A DNA stretch of 5,690 nucleotides from an uncultured Prevotella sp. (GTDB lineage Bacteria > Bacteroidota > Bacteroidia > Bacteroidales > Bacteroidaceae), in the NCBI GenBank assembly GCA_900541335.1, contig UQJC01000080.1, forward strand, positions 1 through 5,690, read 5' to 3'. Under the pieces are notes generated by a model that did no database searches, was not told where the DNA came from, and saw only the letters and a program-made list of their open reading frames with translations. A program made the translations under genes and the position numbers. Position 1 is the first letter of the stretch. Each line of letters begins with the position of its first letter. Below are positions 1-5,319 of the stretch, in pieces.

Positions 1-238
1 GTTATATTAATGTCTATTTGCCTGAGGTGCGGACGAACTCGCATTTTGACCATGCTCTGTGAACCTGGAATCGGGAGGAGAAAAGGAAGAGAGGAGAGCA
101 GTGTTGTTGCGTCCTGGCGGTAGCATCGAGCCATGCGATGCTCATTGGGGAGAAACCATTAGCACACCATATAAAGAAGGCAAAAGCAGAAAACACTTTC
201 CTGTTGGCAACCTTCCACTCTAATGACAATGTAAATTC
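1..238 (-). other. Leader between TPP riboswitch and an off-window gene; no convincing CDS
   Basis: This stretch lies downstream of the minus-strand riboswitch, so it should be the untranslated leader or expression platform of a thiamine-related gene whose body lies left of the window. I see no convincing coding region. A minus-strand frame is open to the edge, with possible ATGs at 134, 53 and 44, but its translation looks like no thiamine protein I recognise, so a partial 5' end is only possible. A 7-bp inverted repeat (arms 122-128 and 136-142, AGCATCG/CGATGCT) could form a hairpin in the leader. It has no U-tract on either strand and so does not look like a standard terminator. Confidence 0.4.
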
Positions 239-318
239 GCTTCCCTTCGCCGGCATGATCCGGTGCAGGTTCAGAGGGTATGATCTCAGCACGCCCAAAA
301 GAGCGTACACCCCTAAGC
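239..318 (-). ncRNA. TPP (thiamine pyrophosphate) riboswitch aptamer
   Basis: This is a thi-box aptamer, which binds thiamine pyrophosphate and normally lowers expression of the downstream thiamine synthesis or transport gene. Read on the minus strand, the hallmarks appear in order: GGGGTGT at the 5' side (313-307), CTGAGATCATACCC, then GAACCTG, then CCGGATCATGCCGG, and GCGAAGGGAA at the 3' end. GCTT (318-315) pairs with AAGC (242-239) to close helix P1. CCGG with CCGG around ATCATG forms the pyrophosphate-side hairpin. The regulated gene would lie leftward, beyond position 1; in Bacteroidota TPP riboswitches typically precede thiamine biosynthesis operons or thiamine uptake genes. Which of these applies cannot be seen here. 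Confidence 0.95.
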
Positions 319-329
319 AAGAAGAGCCG

Positions 330-360
330 CAAATGTACGAAGATTTAAGCCCGAAGCAAA
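330..360 (-). promoter_or_regulatory. Bacteroidota-type housekeeping promoter of the TPP riboswitch transcript
   Basis: On the minus strand, TTTG (360-357) is followed after exactly 19 nt by TACATTTG (337-330). This matches the Bacteroidota primary-sigma consensus of a -33 TTTG and a -7 TAnnTTTG. Transcription would start around 322-326, a few nucleotides before the first base of riboswitch helix P1 at 318. The match, spacing and placement support one another, although the start site is inferred. Confidence 0.8.
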
Positions 361-381
361 AAAAGGGAGGCAGAATTTGTT

Positions 382-413
382 GTGTTCGCAAAATCAGCTA
401 CTTTTGCAAACAC
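382..413. promoter_or_regulatory. 12-bp inverted repeat upstream of the riboswitch promoter (possible operator)
   Basis: GTGTTCGCAAAA (382-393) and TTTTGCAAACAC (402-413) are inverted copies matching at 11 of 12 positions, separated by 8 nt. The dyad lies about 20 bp upstream of the -33 box of the minus-strand promoter, inside the divergent intergenic region. It could be a binding site for a dimeric regulator or a second, unconnected structure. No regulator is identified. The rest of 414-620 has no gene I can support apart from the weak dyad at 568-586. Confidence 0.4.
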
Positions 414-567
414 CAAAACTTTCAGACTGTCAGCGTGAAACGTCATTTCGTGTCTCTTTTTCCTACTTTCAGTTTGTAAGCATCTGTCTGATTTACCTGC
501 CTTCTTCTGGTAGTATTCAGTTTTCGAATAGAACCTCATGTATGGCATACCTCATCAGATAGAGTGG

Positions 568-586
568 GTAAATACATCGTGTTTAC
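568..586. promoter_or_regulatory. Imperfect palindrome upstream of the exported-protein gene
   Basis: GTAAA and TTTAC arms (5 bp, with two further symmetric AC/GT positions inside) span 19 nt and end 34 bp before the ATG at 621. The position would suit an operator for this gene. The arms are short and AT-rich, so chance occurrence is quite possible. No good TTTG/TAnnTTTG promoter was found beside it. Confidence 0.2.
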
Positions 587-620
587 AGGTTCCGGTGTCA
601 ATTGATAATGTATTGAATTG

Positions 621-1013
621 ATGATTATGAAGCAAACAATACTTCGCATCTTAGGGATTGCAGCGATCGCCGTCGTTCCTTCTGTAGCTTTCGCTTCTCC
701 CGAACTTCCCGTTCATTCCCTTTTTGCAGCTGAAGTTTCTGCCTTGACTCCTTGTTTAGAGCCGCTCAGTGCTTATGGGGCTGCAGAACATGCTTGGACT
801 GAGGAAGTCGGTGATGTACGTATGACTGTACAAGGAAAGCTTGTTAAGTTACAGAATGCCCAAGGCGAAATCCTGGAGGTTTTTGATGTGACAGGCAAGA
901 AGGTATTGTCCGTACGCATCGACAGTGCAGACAAGACAATCAGCCTCAATTTGCGTAAGGGGTGCTACATTCTCCGCGTAGCAAAGCAAACCCGTAAAAT
1001 ATCCATCGCTTAA
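621..1013 (+). CDS. Small exported protein with a T9SS-like C-terminal sorting module
   Basis: The product is about 130 residues. Residues 1-26 form a signal peptide: MIMKQ, a hydrophobic run, and an SVAFA cleavage site before SPELP, so it is exported through Sec. Residues about 27-70 are an unrecognised linker. The last ~49 residues (VFDVTGKKVLSVRI, then ISLNLRKGCYILRV and KISIA at the very end) follow the pattern of the Por/T9SS type A C-terminal sorting domain: a 'dvtGkkv' strand, a turn, a 'l.kG.Yilrv' strand and a final basic/hydrophobic strand. Known cargo usually has a large enzymatic or adhesin domain before this tail; here almost nothing precedes it. ATG at 621 or 627 is preferred over an upstream TTG at 618; 627 would give a tidy MKQTILRI start. 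No Shine-Dalgarno is visible. It stands alone, divergent from the riboswitch transcript. The exact function is unknown. Confidence 0.75.
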   Translation: MIMKQTILRILGIAAIAVVPSVAFASPELPVHSLFAAEVSALTPCLEPLSAYGAAEHAWTEEVGDVRMTVQGKLVKLQNAQGEILEVFDVTGKKVLSVRIDSADKTISLNLRKGCYILRVAKQTRKISIA

Positions 1014-1035
1014 TTTGGTAAGGCCTTGTTTTGAA

Positions 1036-1053
1036 ATACAGCTTGCTGTATTC
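1036..1053. promoter_or_regulatory. 18-bp perfect palindrome after the exported-protein gene
   Basis: AATACAGC (1036-1043), TT, and GCTGTATT (1046-1053) form a perfect dyad 22 nt after the stop at 1013. As RNA it would be a 7-bp stem with a 4-nt loop, but no T-run follows on the plus strand, so it is a poor intrinsic terminator. As DNA it has the size and symmetry of a repressor site for the sigma-factor gene downstream. Its role is undetermined. Confidence 0.3.
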
Positions 1054-1118
1054 GATGACCGAACGAATTCATGGTATATTGCTTGAAACATGCTATTACG
1101 TTTTAGCATCTAAACTGG

Positions 1119-1173
1119 CAGACGCTTGGTGGTGAATCCAGTCTTTTCATTCTGGTTTCCTGCGAAGCGTCTG
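1119..1173 (+). promoter_or_regulatory. Leader hairpin followed by a T-rich run, just before the sigma-factor gene
   Basis: CAGACGCTT (1119-1127) and AAGCGTCTG (1165-1173) are perfect 9-bp inverted arms. The 37-nt loop can form an inner stem (CCAG at 1139-1142 with CTGG at 1152-1155). TTTTCCTATTTTGT follows at once, and the sigma-factor ATG is only 23 nt beyond the stem. This could be an intrinsic terminator or attenuator, or a leader structure controlling the sigma factor. The long loop weakens a simple terminator reading. Confidence 0.4.
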
Positions 1174-1196
1174 TTTTCCTATTTTGTATTGCATTC

Positions 1197-1736
1197 ATGT
1201 CTTCCTCAGATTATAGTATCGAACGTTTGCACGACCCTTCCACTCGTATGGAAGCGTTTGCGGCCATGGTGCGCGACTTGTCTCCCCGACTTTACGGGCA
1301 GATACGTCGCATTGTTCAGTATCATGAGGATGCTGACGACATCATGCAAAATACCTTTATGAAGGCATGGCAAGCCTTGGATACTTTCCGGGGAGATTGT
1401 CAACTCTCTACCTGGCTGTATCGCATTGCGCTCAACGAAAGTTTGACCATGCTTCAGCGACAACATCCTACTGAAAGCTTGAGTGACGATACAGGTGAAG
1501 CCGCGCGCACGCTTGAGAGCGATCCTTATTTTGATGGCGATGAAACTGAACTCCTCTTACAACAGGCAATCGCTTCTCTTCCTGAGAAACAGCGCATTGT
1601 TTTCAATCTCAAGTATTTTGACGAAATGAAGTATGAAGAGATGAGCCAGTTGCTCGACACGAGCGTGGGCGCACTCAAGGCCTCTTACCATTTTGCTGTA
1701 AAGAAAATTGAAGCCTATTTTCACGAGCACGATTAA
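1197..1736 (+). CDS. ECF-type RNA polymerase sigma factor (sigma-70 family)
   Basis: This 179-residue protein has the two-domain build of extracytoplasmic-function sigma factors, which direct RNA polymerase to a small regulon in response to envelope signals. Region 2 spans residues ~24-88, with the helix DADDIMQNTFMKAWQALDTF (46-65) for core and -10 contact, followed by STWLYRIALN (71-80). A variable acidic linker (91-117) follows. Region 4 spans ~119-174: ASLPEKQRIVFNLKYFDEM, then a helix-turn-helix (143-170, YEEMSQLLDTSVGALKASYH) for -35 recognition. The length is normal for the family. The start ATG is supported by the conserved spacing to region 2; no Shine-Dalgarno is visible, as is usual in Bacteroidota. 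Its two followers (membrane protein, periplasmic protein) suggest a sigma/anti-sigma circuit. A structured leader ends 23 nt upstream. The regulon cannot be inferred. Confidence 0.95.
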   Translation: MSSSDYSIERLHDPSTRMEAFAAMVRDLSPRLYGQIRRIVQYHEDADDIMQNTFMKAWQALDTFRGDCQLSTWLYRIALNESLTMLQRQHPTESLSDDTGEAARTLESDPYFDGDETELLLQQAIASLPEKQRIVFNLKYFDEMKYEEMSQLLDTSVGALKASYHFAVKKIEAYFHEHD

Positions 1737-1866
1737 ACCCTTTGATCTCCTTTCAGTCTATCATTTACGAGGTATAGCATAAAGCGTATGAATCTCTTTC
1801 AGTACTTCTCTTGCTGTAAACCTCATTCAATCTACTTTATATGTCCTCAACCTCACAACTTTTCCC

Positions 1867-2223
1867 ATGAAGCAGTCATTTGATATTCATCACGCCCCTT
1901 CATCGCACAATCCTTTCGTTGTGCCCGAAGGATATTTTACTCGCTTTGCCGATGAGCTCATGCAACGTATTGGCGCAGAAACTGTTCGTCCGGTTGTACA
2001 TCCCGAATTACCCGTTGTGCGTTGGATACCGCTTATCGGTGCCGCCAGCATAGCCGCGCTTTTTGTGATTTTTACGCAAGTTATTCTTCCTTCTACGGCT
2101 TCGTATGATACGACTGTGCTCACAGCCGAAGAAACAGCCAAGGAGGAAGCCGATATCGCTTACGATTATCTGTTGGCATCGGGCGATGCAGATGTAACCT
2201 ATTATACTTCCGAATATGAATAA
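1867..2223 (+). CDS. Single-pass membrane protein, probable anti-sigma factor of the ECF sigma
   Basis: The product is 118 residues. The N-terminal cytoplasmic part (1-52) carries NPFVVPEGYFTRFADELMQRI (15-35), a motif recurrent in Bacteroidota proteins encoded directly after ECF sigma genes. One transmembrane helix follows (about 53-75, WIPLIGAASIAALFVIFTQV). The C-terminal part (~76-118) is acidic and tyrosine-rich, presumably periplasmic, ending YYTSEYE. There is no zinc-binding HxxxCxxC anti-sigma motif, so it is not a ZAS-type protein. I infer that the N-terminal segment binds the sigma factor, from gene order, size and topology; no sequence proof exists. It lies 130 nt after the sigma gene and overlaps the next gene by 8 nt. 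Alternatively it may be only a conserved membrane protein of unknown role. Confidence 0.8.
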   Translation: MKQSFDIHHAPSSHNPFVVPEGYFTRFADELMQRIGAETVRPVVHPELPVVRWIPLIGAASIAALFVIFTQVILPSTASYDTTVLTAEETAKEEADIAYDYLLASGDADVTYYTSEYE

Positions 2224-2827
2224 GATTTTTTCTCTCTGTCGCTTTCTGCTTATCCTGCCTTTCAGTCTCTCTCTTCCTCTGGAAGCAGTGACCGCTGCGC
2301 AGTGCCCCCGCTTAGAGGAAGAAGTTTGTCAGCCCCATGCTACGAGTCAAAAGAAAGATTGGCAGGACGGTTGGAACAACAATCAAAAGGAGAAAAACGA
2401 CAATCAGCATAATGAACGGTGTCAGCGGGAACGGTTTGTTCGAGAAATCACAACGTTTATTACGCGTGAAGCCGGTTTGACAAAGGAAGAAGCTCAGAAG
2501 TTCTTCCCTGTGTTCTTCGAAATGCGTGAGAAACAACACATCCTCGAACGTCAGAAAGCCAAGGCACTTCGTTTAGCAGCGGCACACAATCCAAGTGACC
2601 GCGAATGTGCTCGTGTATTAGACGAGATAGAGCGTTTCAATCAAAAGTCCTTGCGCATCGAGACGTCATACACGAAGCGTTTGGAGAAACTGATTGGTGC
2701 CCGCAAACTTGTCAAGGTACTGAGTGCCGATCGTAAGTTTGCTAGAAGAATGTTTCACGAGCGTCGGGGCAAAAAGATAAAACGTGCGGTTCGCGTAGTC
2801 AGACCTGCAACTCCTGCTCATTCGTAA
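2216..2827 (+). CDS. Periplasmic Spy/CpxP-like (LTxxQ-type) helical protein
   Basis: The product is 203 residues. Residues 1-28 are a signal peptide with a long hydrophobic core (FLLILPFSLSLPL) and a cleavage site near VTAA. There is no proper lipobox despite Cys30. Residues ~45-70 are hydrophilic and rich in Asn, Gln and Lys (probably disordered). Residues ~74-165 are the core: FITREAGLTKEEAQKFFPVF (81-100), then long charged helices to LEKLIGARK. The 'LTxEEAqkFfPvy' pattern is typical of Bacteroidota Spy/CpxP-like periplasmic proteins that bind or sense misfolded envelope proteins. The C-terminus (~178-203) is strongly basic. The ATG lies inside the last codons of the membrane-protein gene (8-nt overlap), indicating translational coupling. 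The role as sensor or chaperone in the sigma circuit is inferred. Confidence 0.8.
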   Translation: MNKIFSLCRFLLILPFSLSLPLEAVTAAQCPRLEEEVCQPHATSQKKDWQDGWNNNQKEKNDNQHNERCQRERFVREITTFITREAGLTKEEAQKFFPVFFEMREKQHILERQKAKALRLAAAHNPSDRECARVLDEIERFNQKSLRIETSYTKRLEKLIGARKLVKVLSADRKFARRMFHERRGKKIKRAVRVVRPATPAHS

Positions 2828-2852
2828 TATCTTCCTTTAGATTCCCGTTTTT

Positions 2853-2866
2853 TTCAATCAATTGAA
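2853..2866. repeat. Short AT-rich palindrome between the stress module and the helicase
   Basis: TTCAAT, CA, ATTGAA make a perfect 14-bp dyad, 25 nt after the stop at 2827 and just after a T-run (2848-2854). It is too short to form a stable terminator hairpin. It may mark a regulator site for the helicase gene, or be chance in AT-rich intergenic DNA. Confidence 0.2.
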
Positions 2867-2899
2867 GTTTTGCCTTTGTGGCAATGTGATCCCTATAGC

Positions 2900-2938
2900 C
2901 AGACAGGCGGATGCATGCAAAATGCGTTCGTCTGTCTG
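2900..2938 (+). promoter_or_regulatory. Hairpin in the helicase leader, overlapping an alternative start
   Basis: CAGACAGGCG (2900-2909) and CGTCTGTCTG (2929-2938) pair at 9 of 10 positions around a 19-nt loop. The loop contains the ATG at 2911 that would give the longest reading of the helicase. No T-run follows, so it is not a typical terminator. It more likely folds in the mRNA leader, 11 nt before the preferred start at 2950. This favours the shorter start. Confidence 0.4.
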
Positions 2939-2949
2939 ATTCTGTTAGA

Positions 2950-5076
2950 ATGAAATCCCTTCCCATGCCCCAAGATAATCCACAGATAGCTCTTGCCCGT
3001 CAGATTATAGAGACAACTGATACCCATCTTTTCCTCACCGGAAAGGCCGGAACAGGTAAGACTACCTTTTTGCGACGTTTACGCCAGGATAAACCCAAAC
3101 GTATGGTTGTACTTGCCCCCACGGGCATTGCCGCCATCAATGCCGAAGGCGTCACCATCCACTCTTTCTTTCAACTCTCGTTTGCTCCTTTCTTTCCGGG
3201 GGCGCAGATGCCTCAGAACAATACCTTTGCAATCAATAAGCAAAAGATGCGGCTGATTCGTAGTCTAGACTTGCTTGTGATAGATGAAATCAGTATGGTC
3301 CGTGCCGACTTACTCGATGCTGTGGATGCCACTTTGCGCCGCATTCGCCGCAACACACAGCCATTTGGTGGTGTTCAATTGTTGCTCATCGGTGATTTGC
3401 AACAGCTTGCACCAGTTGTTCGGGAGGATGAGTGGCCCATGTTATCCCGTTATTATGATACACCATTTTTCTTCAGTAGTCAAGCCTTGCGTCGTACACA
3501 TTACGTGACAGTAGAACTGACGAAAGTTTACCGGCAGAGCGATCAGCATTTTTTGAATCTGCTGAATGCCATTCGTGAAGGACGAGCAGATAACCAGGTG
3601 TTGCAGCAACTCAATACCCGTTGCTTGCCAGCAGATGCGCCTTCTCCTTATCAAGATGCCGTTCGTCTGGTGACCCACAACCACCAGGCACAAGCCATCA
3701 ATCAAGCCGAGTTGGCGAAACTCTCGGGAAAGGAATATACCTATGCCGCCAAGGTAGAAGGGAAATTCCCGGAAACATCGTTTCCTGTAGACGAGGCTTT
3801 AACCCTTAAAGAAGGTGCCAGAGTCATGTTTGTCAAGAATGATGTCAACAAAACCTACTTCAACGGCATGCTGGGCAATGTCATTGCGATTGGCGAGCGC
3901 AACTTTACCGTGCAACCTGTCGATACCGAAAAGGAACCGATTATTGTTCATCCTGAACGATGGGAAAATACGCGCTACGGTTTGGACGAAAAGACGGGCG
4001 AAATCAAGGAAATCGTAGAAGGCACCTTTGTTCAGTTCCCGATTAAGCCTGCTTGGGCCATTACGATTCATAAGAGTCAAGGCTTGACGTTTGATCACGT
4101 TGAAATAGATGCTTCTGCCGCCTTTGCTGCTGGTCAGACTTACGTTGCCTTGAGCCGTTGCCGTACCCTCGAGGGTATCGTGCTCAGTCGTCCACTTACT
4201 CCAGATGCCATCATAGCGGATGAAAAGGTGACAGCGTTCCAATCGCAGGCCCGAGCTGAAGAAGTGACCCATGAGCGGCTAAACCAAATGCGTAACGAGT
4301 ATGCCTTGCACTTGCTTACCGAACTCTTTACCTTTATCAAGGAGCGCGCCGCGCTTGCCGGCATTCATCGCCAATTCGAAGAGCATCTCTATCGCACTTA
4401 CAGCCGCACCAGTCAGCGTTGCGAGGCCGAAGTGAAACTCTTCGATGCTCATGTAGTCAACGTGTCGAGCACTTTTCACCGTCAGTACTCACAACTGATT
4501 GCTTTGGCGGGTGGCGATTTGTCCGATTCGGCTTTGCAAGAACGAGTCAAGAAGGGAAGTGCTTATTTTGCAGACCGCTTAGAGCTGCTGCGTGACTTTG
4601 TGCGCGAAACAGATGTGGAAGTCGACAATCGCGAAGTTCGTCAGCGTATTACGACATTGCGTCAAGAACTGAGTGCTGAACTTTCGCTTCATACGCGCTT
4701 ACTCCGTTTTGTGGCCAAAGAGGGTTTTGTAACCAAGGAGTACCTCAGCCTTCGCGCCCGCTTGTTGATTGAGCAAGACCGTGAAGCCGATCCGAAGTCG
4801 GCAAGGCAAGGGAAGACTACGCATCAACGTACAGATAAAATTTCTGTGCCTGAAGAAGTCACCAACCAAGCACTCTATAAGCGTTTGCTACAATGGCGAC
4901 GAGATAAGGCAGAGGAACTGAGTGTGCCCGCCTATGTGGTGCTTCAGACCAAGGCCATCATTGCCATGGCCAATGCTCAACCTCAAACACGCGAAGACCT
5001 GGCAAAGATTCCTTACTTTGGAAAGGCTTCGATGGAACGGTATGGCGAGGAGTTGTTGAGCATACTTGCGGAATAA
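2950..5076 (+). CDS. Pif1/RecD-type superfamily 1 DNA helicase with C-terminal HRDC domain
   Basis: This is an ATP-driven DNA helicase of about 708 residues; numbering below is from the ATG at 2950. All core motifs are present in order: Walker A GKAGTGKTT (31-39), motif Ia APTGIAA (56-62), Walker B VIDEIS (110-115), motif III GDLQQLAP (148-155), motif IV ELTKVYRQSD (189-198), motif V ITIHKSQGLTFD (372-383) and motif VI QTYVALSRCRTLEG (396-409). This is the Pif1/Dda/RecD2 pattern. A long charged, mostly helical region follows (~425-625). The last ~70 residues (NQALYKRLLQWRRDKAEEL ... DLAKIPYFGKASMERYGEELL, 639-706) form an HRDC domain, a helical nucleic-acid-binding module also found in RecQ and RNase D. 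The likely job is resolving replication or recombination intermediates in the cytoplasm. ATGs at 2911 and 2965 are possible; conservation begins at about DNPQIALA, just after 2965. It is followed by a strong terminator, and 122 nt separate it from the stress module. Confidence 0.93.
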   Translation: MKSLPMPQDNPQIALARQIIETTDTHLFLTGKAGTGKTTFLRRLRQDKPKRMVVLAPTGIAAINAEGVTIHSFFQLSFAPFFPGAQMPQNNTFAINKQKMRLIRSLDLLVIDEISMVRADLLDAVDATLRRIRRNTQPFGGVQLLLIGDLQQLAPVVREDEWPMLSRYYDTPFFFSSQALRRTHYVTVELTKVYRQSDQHFLNLLNAIREGRADNQVLQQLNTRCLPADAPSPYQDAVRLVTHNHQAQAINQAELAKLSGKEYTYAAKVEGKFPETSFPVDEALTLKEGARVMFVKNDVNKTYFNGMLGNVIAIGERNFTVQPVDTEKEPIIVHPERWENTRYGLDEKTGEIKEIVEGTFVQFPIKPAWAITIHKSQGLTFDHVEIDASAAFAAGQTYVALSRCRTLEGIVLSRPLTPDAIIADEKVTAFQSQARAEEVTHERLNQMRNEYALHLLTELFTFIKERAALAGIHRQFEEHLYRTYSRTSQRCEAEVKLFDAHVVNVSSTFHRQYSQLIALAGGDLSDSALQERVKKGSAYFADRLELLRDFVRETDVEVDNREVRQRITTLRQELSAELSLHTRLLRFVAKEGFVTKEYLSLRARLLIEQDREADPKSARQGKTTHQRTDKISVPEEVTNQALYKRLLQWRRDKAEELSVPAYVVLQTKAIIAMANAQPQTREDLAKIPYFGKASMERYGEELLSILAE

Positions 5077-5079
5077 TAA

Positions 5080-5138
5080 GAGCAGCCCAACCTGTTTGTA
5101 CGTAAATCGTATGAATGGGTTGGGCTGTTTGCTTTTTG
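5080..5138 (+). terminator. Intrinsic terminator of the helicase gene
   Basis: CAGCCCAACC (5083-5092) and GGTTGGGCTG (5118-5127) form a perfect 10-bp stem that can extend by G-U and A-U pairs to 5080/5130. The loop can stack a further 4-bp stem (TACG 5099-5102 with CGTA 5108-5111). TTTGCTTTTT follows. It begins three nucleotides after the helicase stop codon and separates that transcript from the repeat array. On the minus strand the tail is weaker. Confidence 0.9.
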
Positions 5139-5193
5139 TAGGGTATAGATGAGAAGCATGTCTTCAAAACAGAAAGATAATGAGGAAGGAATC

Positions 5194-5319
5194 ATCACTC
5201 TATTCTGTCGAGTCTACTTTCAAAGGGTATGTATCGTGCGGAAGCCTTGTCCAATGCGTTTTTTTGAAGCTCGCACTGTGTGAATTCCTTATCAAGCAAC
5301 TTTTGAGGGAATCTGTGTG
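5194..5319. repeat. Degenerate left flank of the tandem array
   Basis: This stretch preserves the array's register in decayed form. GTGCGG at 5236 lies exactly 84 bp before GTGCGA at 5320, and GTGTGA at 5278 falls midway, 42 bp from each. AATGCG followed by seven T and CTCGCACTGTG (5253-5280) resembles the T-tract plus dyad part of the intact units; CAAGCAACTTTT (5293-5304) resembles the CTAAGCAATCC part. CTACTTTCAAAGGGTATG (5213-5230) looks like a still older half-unit, so the left boundary is uncertain. The first part of the 5139-5235 gap holds nothing else I can support. Confidence 0.5.

Noticed and set aside
14..391. A 125-codon open frame on the minus strand across the left end
   Set aside because: It runs straight through the TPP aptamer and its promoter, and the translation resembles no known protein. 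The RNA element explains the sequence better.
138..479. A 113-codon plus-strand frame
   Set aside because: It is the antisense of the riboswitch region, with low-complexity composition and no recognisable domain or start context.
1160..1192. Possible promoter for the sigma gene (TTTC about 20 nt before TATTTTGT)
   Set aside because: Neither box matches the Bacteroidota consensus properly, and the start site would fall at the ATG, leaving no leader.
1745..1803. Two near-identical motifs ATCTC(C)TTTCAGT (1745-1757 and 1792-1803) between the sigma and membrane-protein genes
   Set aside because: Pyrimidine-rich 12-13-mers in a short AT-rich gap. The pair has no symmetry or promoter spacing, so chance is the simpler explanation.
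3799..4272. A 157-codon minus-strand frame
   Set aside because: It lies entirely inside the helicase gene, opposite its conserved motifs V and VI, and is an antisense shadow.
5149..5283. 44-codon frame after the helicase terminator as a gene
   Set aside because: No recognisable domain and no start context, and its last third is degenerate repeat. Kept only as an observation.
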